NCBI GenBank assembly: GCA_029883965.1
Contig: JAOUIN010000014.1
Span: 1 to 22,669, forward strand
DNA from: Betaproteobacteria bacterium
GTDB taxonomy: Bacteria > Pseudomonadota > Gammaproteobacteria > Burkholderiales > SG8-41
Direction: 5' to 3'
Length of the DNA: 22,669 nt
The notes beneath the pieces were generated by a model. The model searched no databases and was not told the DNA's origin. It was given only the letters and a program-made list of their open reading frames with translations. The translations under genes and the position numbers were made by a program. Within the stretch, counting starts at the first letter, position 1. Each line of letters begins with the position of its first letter. Shown one piece after another: positions 7,954 to 15,579 of the stretch.

Positions 7954-9021
7954 TTACTTGACGAGTCCCGTCAGATAATCGACGGCAGCTTTAACGTCGG
8001 CGTCGGACAGCCCCGCATTGCCGCCTTTGGGCGGCATGGCACCTTTACCTTTGATGGCGGACGCATACATGGCGTCTTTGCCGGTTTTCAGGCGAGAAGC
8101 CCAGGCGGTTTTGTCACCGGTCTTCGGCGCGCCAGCAACACCGGCTGCATGGCAGGCTGCACAGCTGGCGTCATACACGCTCTTACCTTTTGCAGCATCA
8201 CCGCTGGTTGCCGCCAAAGGTGCGGCAGGCATTGTTGCCTTGGTGGCGCCTTCTGCCGCCGGCTCAACCTGGTTAAACAAAAACAAGACTGCGCTCCGAA
8301 ATTCGGCATCAGTCAGTTGCGCCATGCCACCGCGGGCTGGCATGTTGTCGTGGCCCCTGATTGCCGCAAGCGTTAGCGCATCGATTCCCTGCTTGCCGCG
8401 CGACAACCATGCGGCGCGGTCACCGATCTTTGGCGCACCGCCCACGCCAGTTGCGTGGCATTTGCTGCATTGAATTTCAACAATCTTGCCGCCCGTCATT
8501 TCAGACTTGGCTGGGGATCTGGCTTCAGGTTCTTTCCAGTTGGCCCCGGCCTGGTTGGCCATATAGGCGACCGCGCGCGCAAACTCGACATCGGACAGGT
8601 CCGGGCTGCCGCCGCGCGGCGGCATCTGCCGCACGCCTTTCATGCCGTCGGCAGTGATCTTGGCCTGACCTTCTGCAATCAGCTTGGACCAGACAGCCTT
8701 GTCGCCGAGTTTGGGCGCATTCAGTACGCCGGTCGCATGGCAGGCCGCGCACACCGATTCATAAACGGCTTTGCCGTTGCGAACCTCCTGTGAGGCTCCG
8801 GCGGCAGCGACGACGACCTCGCCCGCTGGTTTGATGCGCTTGGCGATGGCTTCCTCGGCGGCGGCGGTATCCGCCGGTTTGTTCTTATGGCCATCCACCG
8901 CGAGTTGCGCCAGCATTACGATGACCAGCACCGGCACAATAAATGAGAGTAAGACAACAATGATCAGCTGTTGGGGCGTTTTGATCAAAGAAGTATGTTC
9001 CGGGGTTTTGTGTTCGCTCAT
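7954..9021 (-). CDS. Membrane-anchored tri-haem c-type cytochrome (cytochrome c5-like, three tandem domains)
   Basis: The 355-residue product has one N-terminal membrane helix (about residues 18-40) and three tandem class I cytochrome c domains on the periplasmic side. Haem attachment motifs are C91AACH, C185SKCH and C287AACH. Each is followed by GAPK-(I/L/T)GD-type sequence and a likely axial methionine in MPPRGG (Met133), MPARGG (Met227) and MPPKGG (Met329). Ala/Pro-rich linkers separate the domains. Related betaproteobacterial cytochromes of this type usually carry one or two haems; three suggests internal duplication. An electron-carrier role in respiration is inferred. The ATG at 9021 (start MSEHKTPEH) is chosen because AGGA lies 9 bases upstream. 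Longer in-frame reading would enter the tRNA leader. Confidence 0.93.
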   Translation of the reverse strand: MSEHKTPEHTSLIKTPQQLIIVVLLSFIVPVLVIVMLAQLAVDGHKNKPADTAAAEEAIAKRIKPAGEVVVAAAGASQEVRNGKAVYESVCAACHATGVLNAPKLGDKAVWSKLIAEGQAKITADGMKGVRQMPPRGGSPDLSDVEFARAVAYMANQAGANWKEPEARSPAKSEMTGGKIVEIQCSKCHATGVGGAPKIGDRAAWLSRGKQGIDALTLAAIRGHDNMPARGGMAQLTDAEFRSAVLFLFNQVEPAAEGATKATMPAAPLAATSGDAAKGKSVYDASCAACHAAGVAGAPKTGDKTAWASRLKTGKDAMYASAIKGKGAMPPKGGNAGLSDADVKAAVDYLTGLVK

Positions 9022-9052
9022 TGCAAATTCCTGGAGCTGCAAGAAAGCGCGG

Positions 9053-9081
9053 ATTATATCGGCATTGCCACGCCCGGTAAA
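9053..9081 (-). promoter_or_regulatory. Candidate sigma70 promoter for the cytochrome c gene
   Basis: On the minus strand TATAAT (complement of 9053-9058) is preceded after 17 bases by TTTACC (complement of 9076-9081). The -10 box lies 31 bases upstream of the start codon, giving a short leader that carries the ribosome binding site. Confidence 0.55.
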
Positions 9082-9101
9082 ACCGGCCGCGGGGGCCATG
9101 T

Positions 9102-9107
9102 TAGAAT
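9102..9107 (+). promoter_or_regulatory. Candidate -10 box for tRNA-Arg
   Basis: TAGAAT lies 11 bases before the mature tRNA 5' end, at the distance expected for a tRNA promoter. No convincing -35 box is seen, so this is tentative. Confidence 0.35.
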
Positions 9108-9118
9108 CGCCCCGCAAC

Positions 9119-9195
9119 GCGCCCGTAGCTCAGCTGGATAGAGTACTGCCCTCCGAAGGCAGGGGTCGGACGTTCGAATCGTCTCGGGCGCGCCA
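9119..9195 (+). tRNA. tRNA-Arg (anticodon CCG)
   Basis: The 77-base cloverleaf is complete. The acceptor arms GCGCCCG (9119-9125) and CGGGCGC (9185-9191) pair perfectly, followed by discriminator G and an encoded CCA. The D arm contains AGCTCAGCTGGATAGAGT. The anticodon stem CTGCC/GGCAG encloses the loop CTCCGAA, with anticodon CCG at 9153-9155, reading the CGG arginine codon. The T loop contains TTCGAAT. No integrase or attachment-site duplication is seen next to it. Confidence 0.97.
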
Positions 9196-9228
9196 TTTTT
9201 CGTACTCTGCCCCCCAATCCGCGCTGCC

Positions 9229-10851
9229 ATGTCACCCCCCGTAGACTGCGATGTCCTGATTGTTGGCGGCGGCCACAACGGGCTGACCTGTGCCTGCTAT
9301 CTGGCAGCAGCGGGCCTCAAGGTGCGCATACTTGAACGCCGTCCGGTCGTCGGCGGTGCTGCGGTGACCGAGGAGTTTTATCCAGGGTTCCGCAATTCCA
9401 CGGCAAGTTACACCGTCAGCCTGCTCAATCCGCGCGTGATCCGTGATCTGCGCCTGGCTGAGCACGGGTTAAGGATCGTCGAACGGCCGATATCCAATTT
9501 TCTGCCGCTGTCGGATACCGATTACCTGAAAGTCGGCGGATCGCTTGCGGCAACGCAGGCCGAGGTTGCGCGCTTTTCAGCGGCCGATGCGGCGCGTCTG
9601 CCCGGGTACTACGCGATGCTCGAAAGCGTGGCGGACATACTGCGCGACCTCTCCCTGGAAACACCGCCCAACGTCGGTGGCGGCGCCGGTGATTTTTTTG
9701 CGGCGATCAAGGTTGCGCGCCGCTTCAAAAAACTCGATATGGCCGCGCGGCGCAACGTACTCGACCTCTTTACCAAGAGCGCCGGCGACCTGCTCGACAT
9801 GTGGTTCGAGTCGGCCCCGATCAAGGCCGCTTTCGGTTTTGATGCCATTGTCGGCAATTTCGCCAGCCCTTACGCGCCGGGTACCGCGTACGTGCTGTTG
9901 CACCACGTATTCGGCGAAGTGAACGGCAAGCGCGGGGTGTGGGGGCATGCCATAGGTGGCATGGGCGCGATCACCCAGGCGATGGCCGCCGAAGCGCAGG
10001 CGCGCGGCGTATATATCGACACCGATGCCGAGGTCGTCAACGTCTGCATCGATTCCCGCGGTGCGCAGGGCGTACAGCTCAAGGACGGGCGGGTGATCGA
10101 GGCACGCTGCGTGGCAGCGAACGTCAATCCGAAACTGCTCTATCTGGACCTGATCGATGCGCCAGTGCTGGATGCGGAGTTTCTGCAGCGCATGCGCAGC
10201 TGGAAATGTGCGTCTGCAACCTTCCGCATGAACGTCGCGCTGCGCGAACTGCCGGATTTCAACTGCCTGCCGGGCATGGTCGCGGCCGAGCATCATCAAT
10301 CGGGCATCATCATGGCGCCCTCGCTGAAATACATGGAACAGGCGTACTTCGACGCCCGCACCTACGGTTGCTCACGCGCGCCGGTGATCGAGATGCTGAT
10401 TCCGTCAACCGTAGATGACACGCTGGCGCCGCCGGGACAGCATGTGGCAAGCCTGTTCTGCCAGCATTTCAACCCGGAACTGCCTGACGGATTGACGTGG
10501 GACGGCATCCGCGAGGATGCCGCCAATCACGTGATCGACACGGTGGCGCGGTATGCACAAAACTTCAGGGATGCGGTCATCGCCCGGAAAATACTGTCGC
10601 CGCTGGACATGGAACGCGAGTTCGGCCTGACCGGCGGCGATATTTTTCACGGCGCGCTGACGCTGGACCAGTTGTGGACTGCGCGACCGATGCTCGGATA
10701 CGGGGACTATCGTTCGCCGGTGAACCGGCTTTATCTGTGCGGTGCCGGCACCCATCCGGGCGGCGGTGTTACCGGGTTGCCCGGGCGCAACGCCGCGCGC
10801 GAAATCATCCGTGATTTCAAACGCGGCAAACTCAAGGTGCAGAAAGCATGA
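9229..10851 (+). CDS. FAD-dependent oxidoreductase, phytoene-desaturase/PYROXD2-like
   Basis: The 540-residue flavoprotein begins with an FAD-binding Rossmann segment, VLIVGGGHNGLTCACYLA, with the glycine motif at residues 13-18 followed by LERRPVVGGAA. The C-terminal GAGTHPGGGVTGLPGRNAA segment near residue 504-522 is the second FAD contact of the phytoene desaturase (CrtI)/amine-oxidase superfamily. Overall it resembles the bacterial relatives of mammalian PYROXD2, whose substrate is not established. No carotenoid synthesis genes are nearby, so a carotenoid role is not supported. ATG at 9229 lies 33 bases after the tRNA; no strong Shine-Dalgarno is seen. The stop overlaps the next start by four bases (ATGA), implying translational coupling. 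Confidence 0.85.
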   Translation: MSPPVDCDVLIVGGGHNGLTCACYLAAAGLKVRILERRPVVGGAAVTEEFYPGFRNSTASYTVSLLNPRVIRDLRLAEHGLRIVERPISNFLPLSDTDYLKVGGSLAATQAEVARFSAADAARLPGYYAMLESVADILRDLSLETPPNVGGGAGDFFAAIKVARRFKKLDMAARRNVLDLFTKSAGDLLDMWFESAPIKAAFGFDAIVGNFASPYAPGTAYVLLHHVFGEVNGKRGVWGHAIGGMGAITQAMAAEAQARGVYIDTDAEVVNVCIDSRGAQGVQLKDGRVIEARCVAANVNPKLLYLDLIDAPVLDAEFLQRMRSWKCASATFRMNVALRELPDFNCLPGMVAAEHHQSGIIMAPSLKYMEQAYFDARTYGCSRAPVIEMLIPSTVDDTLAPPGQHVASLFCQHFNPELPDGLTWDGIREDAANHVIDTVARYAQNFRDAVIARKILSPLDMEREFGLTGGDIFHGALTLDQLWTARPMLGYGDYRSPVNRLYLCGAGTHPGGGVTGLPGRNAAREIIRDFKRGKLKVQKA

Positions 10852-11456
10852 CCCGCGGCGTCCTGCTGGTGTTGCTGTGTGCAGCTTTGCTGGCAGGTTG
10901 CGGTCGCGGCACACCGCCGGTGGCCCGCCTCGGCGCAACGGATGTTGTGGTCGCTTTTGGTGACAGCCTGACTTATGGCACCGGTGCGAAGCCCGAGGAA
11001 AGTTACCCCGCCGTGCTCGGGCAACTGATCAACCGCACGGTCGTGCGGGCCGGTGTTCCCGGCGAGCAGACCGCCGGCGGCCTTGCGCGGCTGCCGGGCG
11101 TGCTGGACGAGCATCAGCCGCGCCTCGTTATTGTCTGTCTTGGTGGCAATGACATGCTGCGCAAGGGCGCGCGCACGCAAATCGAAGCCAATCTGCGCGA
11201 GATCCTCAAGACCATCAAATCGCGCGGGCTCGATGCCGTGCTGGTCGGCGTGCCTGCGCCGGGACTGATTACCAGCGCGCCGGAGTTTTACGAGAAGCTC
11301 GCGCACGAGTTCCGCATTCCGTATGAAGGCGAGGTCGTGACCAGCGTGCTCTACCGGTCCGAGCTCAAATCCGATCCGATACATCCTAACGCCGCCGGCT
11401 ATCGCAAAATGGCTGAAGCGGTGGCGCAGTTGCTGCGCACAGCCGGCGCATTCTGA
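10848..11456 (+). CDS. SGNH/GDSL-family esterase lipoprotein (TesA/arylesterase-like)
   Basis: The 202-residue product starts with a lipoprotein signal peptide ending in lipobox LLAGC (Cys18). The SGNH hydrolase blocks follow: GDSLTYG with nucleophile Ser40, the conserved Gly near 70-78 (AGVPGEQTAGG), GGND at 99-102, and DPIHPNAAGY with Asp176 and His179 completing the triad. It resembles E. coli TesA, a periplasmic thioesterase/lysophospholipase/arylesterase, but with a lipid anchor. The natural substrate is unknown. It overlaps the upstream oxidoreductase by four bases and is followed three bases later by an MFS gene, so the three are probably one operon. Confidence 0.9.
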   Translation: MTRGVLLVLLCAALLAGCGRGTPPVARLGATDVVVAFGDSLTYGTGAKPEESYPAVLGQLINRTVVRAGVPGEQTAGGLARLPGVLDEHQPRLVIVCLGGNDMLRKGARTQIEANLREILKTIKSRGLDAVLVGVPAPGLITSAPEFYEKLAHEFRIPYEGEVVTSVLYRSELKSDPIHPNAAGYRKMAEAVAQLLRTAGAF

Positions 11457-11459
11457 CTG

Positions 11460-12689
11460 ATGGCCGCGAAAAAACTGTCGGCCCGCCGGCTGACTTTCAT
11501 CATGTGTTTTGCGGAAGTGCTGTCGATGACGGGCTTCGCCGCATACACCACGCTGCTGCCACAGTTGCAGCGCGAATGGGGAATCTCCAACTCAGAGGCC
11601 GGCGCGATCAGCGGCATCCTGTTCGCCGGCTACATGATGTCGGTGCCGGTGCTGACCAGCCTCACCGACCGCATGGATTCGCGCCGCATCTATCTGGTCG
11701 CCTGTCTGACCGGTGCACTGGGCGCCGCCATTTTTGCGTGGTTCGGACAGGGTTTCTGGACTGCGGCGCTGGCCCAGTTCCTGATCGGTGCGGGGCTGGG
11801 CGGCACCTATATGCCCGGGCTGAAAGCGCTGACCGATCATCTCGAAGGCGCGGCACAATCACGCGCCACGGCGTTCTACACCGCGAGTTTCGGTCTCGGT
11901 TCGACGCTGTCCATTTTGGTCGCGGGCAAGCTGGGGGCCGCCTACGAATGGCAATGGGCGTTCTGGTTCGGGGCGGTAGGCCCGGTGCTGGCGGGACTCA
12001 TCGTCATGCTGGCCATACCGCTGGGGCGGATGCGTCCGCGTGAGCAGCACACGACCGCACTGCTTGATTTCCGGCCGGTGCTGCGCAACCGGCAGACACT
12101 GGGCTACGTTGTCGGCTATGCGATACACAACTACGAACTGTTCGGCGCCCGATCGTGGATGGTGGCTTTCCTGGTGTTCTGCTCGGCATTACAGCCGGAG
12201 AGCGCACCGATGGTGATCAGCGCGGCGACGCTGGCGGCGCTGATCAACGTGATGGGGCCGGTATTCAGCGTCAGCGGCAATGAACTGGCCATCCGCTTTG
12301 GCCGGCAACGCATCATTTTCCTGTTCATGACATTGTCAGGCGCGCTGGCCTGTCTGATCGGCTATACCGCGGCTTGGCCATGGTACGTCGTTGTACTGTT
12401 GCTGATGGTGCATTACAGCGCAATGCTCGGGGATTCCGCGGCGCTGACTTCGGGCGCGGTTGCGAGTACGCCGCCGGAAATGCGCGGCGCGATGATGGCG
12501 GTGTATTCCTTCATCGGCTTCAGCACGGCATTCCTTGCGCCGCTGGTGTTCGGCGTGACGCTGGATCTTGCCGGCGGCAATCAGGACATTACGGCGTGGG
12601 GGCTGGCCTTCGGCAGCATCGGCATCTTCGGCGTGATGGCGCCGCTGGTGCGGTGGCAGTACCTGCGCCGCAACAAAAAAATCAATTAA
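11460..12689 (+). CDS. Major facilitator superfamily transporter
   Basis: The 409-residue product is an inner-membrane transporter with about twelve hydrophobic helices. The short loop between helices 2 and 3 reads SLTDRMDSRRIY, a form of MFS motif A (G/S-x-x-x-D-R-x-G-R-R). Glycine-rich helices such as LIGAGLGGTYMPGLKAL and SFGLGSTLSILVAGKLGAAY are typical. The substrate cannot be read from sequence. Direction is probably import or export by proton coupling, as in the family. It starts three bases after the SGNH hydrolase stop, without an obvious Shine-Dalgarno. It is convergent with the DUF2889 gene, 70 noncoding bases away, where I see no clear terminator. Confidence 0.88.
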   Translation: MAAKKLSARRLTFIMCFAEVLSMTGFAAYTTLLPQLQREWGISNSEAGAISGILFAGYMMSVPVLTSLTDRMDSRRIYLVACLTGALGAAIFAWFGQGFWTAALAQFLIGAGLGGTYMPGLKALTDHLEGAAQSRATAFYTASFGLGSTLSILVAGKLGAAYEWQWAFWFGAVGPVLAGLIVMLAIPLGRMRPREQHTTALLDFRPVLRNRQTLGYVVGYAIHNYELFGARSWMVAFLVFCSALQPESAPMVISAATLAALINVMGPVFSVSGNELAIRFGRQRIIFLFMTLSGALACLIGYTAAWPWYVVVLLLMVHYSAMLGDSAALTSGAVASTPPEMRGAMMAVYSFIGFSTAFLAPLVFGVTLDLAGGNQDITAWGLAFGSIGIFGVMAPLVRWQYLRRNKKIN

Positions 12690-12759
12690 AACAAAATTTT
12701 ACATTGCGACCAGGTGGCGCCCTCGTCCCGTCCAGGATCACGCGCGCACAGCTCTCGCG

Positions 12760-13314
12760 TCAGCGCTTGCCGGTATAAAACTGCGGCCAGCGTTCCAGCA
12801 CCGCCGGCGAGTCATCCTTGTAGATGTGGCAGGAGTTGATCTGATACGGTTTCCTGGTCACGGGTTTGGCCGCATTGTGCGCTTCGCGGGCGCGACCGGT
12901 GGCCTGAAATGCCGTCGTGCCGAGCGGTCCCAGCAGTTCAACCAGATGTGTACAGCCAAGCACGCCACCAACGCGCTCGGCAATTGCCTTGCGCCAACCG
13001 GGGCCGATGGTCAATCCGGCGAGTTTCTTGAAATTGCCGGTGATGGTGCCACAGGGTTCGTACGGTCCGGCATCGGTGACGGCTTCGACGTCGTGGATTT
13101 TCAGGTCGAGATCGATGGTCAGCCGCAGCCACATGTTGTGCACCGGTTCGCCGGGCTGGCGTTCCTGACCGCCATCGCGGCGCGAATGCACGTAAGTCTT
13201 GGTGTCGACCAGATGGCCTTCGATGTCCCATAAGCCATCAGTGCGTTCGTAACCTTTGCATTCGATGGTGCGGGTGTGTTTCAGTGTGCGGGGAGCAGGT
13301 GCGGAAAGGGGCAT
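12760..13314 (-). CDS. DUF2889 domain protein
   Basis: The 184-residue product matches the DUF2889 family: an N-terminal H-T-R-x-(I/V)-E-C-K-G-Y segment followed by DGLWDIEGHLVDTKTY, a central SITGNFKKL-like stretch (GTITGNFKKLAG), and a conserved GCTHLVELLGPLGT motif with Cys and His about residue 120-122. No signal peptide or membrane segment is visible. The function is unknown; conserved Cys/His residues would allow metal or catalytic roles, but that is speculation. CCGGAG lies upstream of the ATG. It is the last gene of the minus-strand run that includes HMG-CoA lyase and a LiuC-type hydratase, suggesting a link to acyl-CoA breakdown. Confidence 0.85.
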   Translation of the reverse strand: MPLSAPAPRTLKHTRTIECKGYERTDGLWDIEGHLVDTKTYVHSRRDGGQERQPGEPVHNMWLRLTIDLDLKIHDVEAVTDAGPYEPCGTITGNFKKLAGLTIGPGWRKAIAERVGGVLGCTHLVELLGPLGTTAFQATGRAREAHNAAKPVTRKPYQINSCHIYKDDSPAVLERWPQFYTGKR

Positions 13315-13332
13315 GGTGCAGACTCCGGTATT

Positions 13333-13518
13333 TCAGTTGGGCGCGGGCATGGCGGCGCGGCGAATCTCGATCTGCGCCAGCACGGTCTGTTTCTGCTCGG
13401 GGCTGAAGTTGATCCAGTGCGTGATCTCTTCCAGCGTGCGGTGGCAGCCGATGCACAGTTCCCGGTCGTAATCCATCAGACAGACATGGACGCAGGGAGA
13501 ATCTTTGTCGGCAGTCAC
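13333..13518 (-). CDS. DUF1289 small cysteine-motif protein (GTG start)
   Basis: The 61-residue product is a DUF1289 protein. The four cysteines are arranged SPCVHVC...ELCIGCHRT (CxxxC, eight residues, CxxC), followed by LEEITHWINFSPEQKQ. The pattern suggests a small metal or Fe-S site, but no function is established. No ATG precedes the first cysteine pair in this frame before the HMG-CoA lyase stop. A GTG at 13518 gives the expected length and keeps all four cysteines, so it is taken as the start, without a good Shine-Dalgarno. It begins 11 bases after HMG-CoA lyase ends and stops 18 bases before the DUF2889 start, inside the run. Confidence 0.82.
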   Translation of the reverse strand: MTADKDSPCVHVCLMDYDRELCIGCHRTLEEITHWINFSPEQKQTVLAQIEIRRAAMPAPN

Positions 13519-13529
13519 GGCGCGCGCAG

Positions 13530-14435
13530 CTATGCGGTCTTTGCGCGGATAGCGCGCGCTGCCCGCGACAGCGTTGGCCGGCCGATAACGCCGCAGATAT
13601 ACTCGCCGGCGTCGATCAGTTTGCGCATGTCGATGCCGGTCTCGATGCCGAGTCCGTCGAGCAGGTACAACACGTCTTCGGTGGCGACGTTGCCGGTGGC
13701 GCCTTTGGCGTAGGGGCAGCCGCCCAGCCCGGCGATCGAACTGTCGAAGGTGGCGATGCCGCATTCCAGTGCCGCGTAGACGTTGGCCACTGCCTGTCCG
13801 TAGGTGTCGTGGAAATGTCCGGCGAGCCGCCCGACCGGGATATGTCCGGCGACGGCTTCGATGACCGCACGGGTCTTGCCGGCGGTGCCGGTGCCGATGG
13901 TGTCGCAAATGGTAATTTCATAACAGCCCATCGCATCCAGCGCGCGCGCCACATGCACCACTGCAGCCGGATCGACCGCGCCCTCGTACGGGCAGCCCAG
14001 GCAGACTGAAATGTCGCCGCGTACTCTGAGGCCTTTGGCAATTGCCGCCTGCGCGACTTCTTCGAAACGTGCGAGTCCTTCGTCGATCGTGCAGTTGGTG
14101 TTGCGTTTGGAAAAACTCTCGGTAGCCGCGCCGAAGACGACGGCTTCATCGGCCCCGGCGGCAATCGCGGCCTCCAGCCCCTTCATGTTCGGCACCAGCA
14201 CCGGATAGGTCACGCCGGGCTTGCGCCTGATGCCTGCCATGACTTCGGCGTTGTCGGCCATCTGCGGCACCCACTTGGGTGACACGAAAGCGGTGGCTTC
14301 GATGATGGACACGCCGGCATCCTGCAGCCGGTGGATCAGTTCGATTTTTTCGGCGGTCGATACCGGCGCGGCTTCGTTCTGCAGACCGTCGCGCGGGCCG
14401 ACTTCAAATATGCGTACTTTTCCGGGTAATGGCAT
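13530..14435 (-). CDS. mvaB: Hydroxymethylglutaryl-CoA lyase
   Basis: The 301-residue enzyme splits HMG-CoA into acetoacetate and acetyl-CoA, the last step of leucine breakdown (also called LiuE). It has the HMGL TIM-barrel signature: VGPRDGLQNE with metal-ligand Asp16, KWVPQMAD, AGHFHDTYGQA with His207 and His209 as metal ligands, and the C-terminal loop GLGGCPYAKGATGN with catalytic Cys240 followed by VATEDV. Length equals the bacterial norm. A strong AGGAGG precedes the ATG. It follows a LiuC-type enoyl-CoA hydratase by 33 bases on the same strand, which matches a leucine degradation operon. Confidence 0.95.
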   Translation of the reverse strand: MPLPGKVRIFEVGPRDGLQNEAAPVSTAEKIELIHRLQDAGVSIIEATAFVSPKWVPQMADNAEVMAGIRRKPGVTYPVLVPNMKGLEAAIAAGADEAVVFGAATESFSKRNTNCTIDEGLARFEEVAQAAIAKGLRVRGDISVCLGCPYEGAVDPAAVVHVARALDAMGCYEITICDTIGTGTAGKTRAVIEAVAGHIPVGRLAGHFHDTYGQAVANVYAALECGIATFDSSIAGLGGCPYAKGATGNVATEDVLYLLDGLGIETGIDMRKLIDAGEYICGVIGRPTLSRAARAIRAKTA

Positions 14436-14468
14436 CAGGTTCGTTCCTCCTCTGCGTGCGGAAGGTTA

Positions 14469-15317
14469 TTACCGCTGCCGCTTGCGCTTGTTTCCGGGCA
14501 TCGCACCGCCGGTCTGTCCCGGTTCGGTCCATGATGGCTTGCGTTTTTCGAGAAAGGCCGACAGCCCCTCCTGCGCCTCGGGTGTGGCGCGGATTTCGGC
14601 AATGCGTTTTGCCGTGGTGTTGACGATGCCGGGGCCGATCAGGCTGTGTGCGCTCTTGGGAATCAGCTGCTTGATCGCCTGCACCGCGTTCGGCCCGCTG
14701 GAATACAACTGCGCGAGCATCGCGTTGACACGCGCGTCGAGCGCTGATTCTTCGACGACTTCGTGCACCAGGCCGATGCGCCGGGCTTCGGTCGCATCGA
14801 ATTCTTCGCCCGACAGCATATAGCGTCGCGACTGCCGCTCACCGATAGCGCCGATCACATAGGGGCTGATCATGGCCGGGATCACGCCGATTTTCACTTC
14901 CGACAGGCGGAAGGTTGCTGAGCGCGTCGCAATGGCGATGTCGCAGGCCGCGACGATGCCGCAGCCGCCGCCGCGCACGGCACCGTGCACCGCGGCGACC
15001 GTGGGTTTCTTCAGCGAGTAGAGCGCGTGGAACATGCGTGCCGATTCGCTGGCGCCGTCGAAATTCTGCTTCTTGGTGAAATGCGCGCTCTGGCGCATGT
15101 GCGCGATGTCGGCGCCCGCGCAGAAGCTCTTGCCGGCGCCGGCGATCACCACGGCGCGTACCGCTTTATCCCTGGCCACTTGATTCAATGCCTCGGTCAA
15201 CGCGCGCACCATTTCCGGATCGAAGGCGTTGTGCACGTCCGGACGGTTCAGGGTGAGCGTTGCGTTGCCGCGATCGTCGATGGTGATCAGCACCCGGGTA
15301 CTGGTGGTTTTGCTCAT
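14469..15317 (-). CDS. liuC: Enoyl-CoA hydratase family, probable methylglutaconyl-CoA hydratase
   Basis: The 282-residue crotonase-fold enzyme has the oxyanion-hole segments CAGAD (66-70) and GGGCG (116-120) and keeps the second catalytic glutamate (Glu140 in FRLSEVKIGVIPA). The first crotonase glutamate is replaced by Gly120. To my knowledge this, together with IPAMISPYVI, is characteristic of the bacterial LiuC-like group rather than of a broken enzyme. Beside HMG-CoA lyase it most likely hydrates 3-methylglutaconyl-CoA to HMG-CoA; an isohexenylglutaconyl-CoA hydratase (acyclic terpene pathway) is the main alternative. The basic C-terminal tail (GNKRKRQR) is unusual. The ATG overlaps the stop of the preceding TfoX-like frame (ATGA), suggesting translational coupling. 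Confidence 0.82.
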   Translation of the reverse strand: MSKTTSTRVLITIDDRGNATLTLNRPDVHNAFDPEMVRALTEALNQVARDKAVRAVVIAGAGKSFCAGADIAHMRQSAHFTKKQNFDGASESARMFHALYSLKKPTVAAVHGAVRGGGCGIVAACDIAIATRSATFRLSEVKIGVIPAMISPYVIGAIGERQSRRYMLSGEEFDATEARRIGLVHEVVEESALDARVNAMLAQLYSSGPNAVQAIKQLIPKSAHSLIGPGIVNTTAKRIAEIRATPEAQEGLSAFLEKRKPSWTEPGQTGGAMPGNKRKRQR

Positions 15318-15549
15318 GAAATTTCCTTCAGGCGTTGCCGGAGTTCCTGCTTGGTGCCGGCGGGATGCGCGTCGAGTGGACGTCCGTCAGCGCGCCTTGT
15401 AAAGCCCACAGCAGATTCAGGTTTGCATTGTAGCCGTGCGCACGGACAAGCGCGTATGCGTTGATCGCCCCCAGCGCGTGCAGACCGTCCACCGTGTGGA
15501 TACCGACGGCGGCAAGCCACTGCGCGGAAACCGGCCCGATGTTTCTCAT
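15314..15549 (-). pseudogene. TfoX C-terminal domain gene with a one-base frameshift
   Basis: From ATG 15549 one frame reads MRNIGPVSAQWLAAVGIHTV, then DLHALGA-like and NLNLLWALQGAL segments, which match the TfoX C-terminal (helix-hairpin-helix-like) domain. Past about 15360 that frame runs into PSRNSGNA and stops at 15328. The expected ending GTKQELRQRLKEIS is present in the next frame and stops at 15314, overlapping the next start as ATGA. One extra G near 15357-15358 would join the halves as IPPGTKQEL. The total length of 236 bases is one short of a whole number of codons. This is either a sequencing error in a short G run or a real inactivating deletion. Standalone TfoX-C proteins have no assigned function; competence regulation by TfoX/Sxy should not be assumed. 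Confidence 0.82.
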
Positions 15550-15579
15550 GCGACCGCGGGCGCCCGGATCACGATGCGA

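Noticed and set aside
9119..9228. tRNA-Arg as an integration site for a mobile element
   Set aside because: No integrase, no repeated tRNA 3' end and no compositional break were found downstream; the following genes look like resident chromosome.
9054..9278. Open frame antisense to the tRNA, with APETIRTSDPCLRRAVLYPAE-type translation
   Set aside because: This is the well-known spurious protein produced by translating the complement of an arginine tRNA gene; it is fully explained by the tRNA at 9119-9195.
15340..15365. Programmed -1 ribosomal frameshift in the TfoX-like gene
   Set aside because: The sequence at the junction (ATC CCG CCG GCA) has no X-XXY-YYZ slippery heptamer and no obvious stimulating structure; an indel or sequencing error is simpler.
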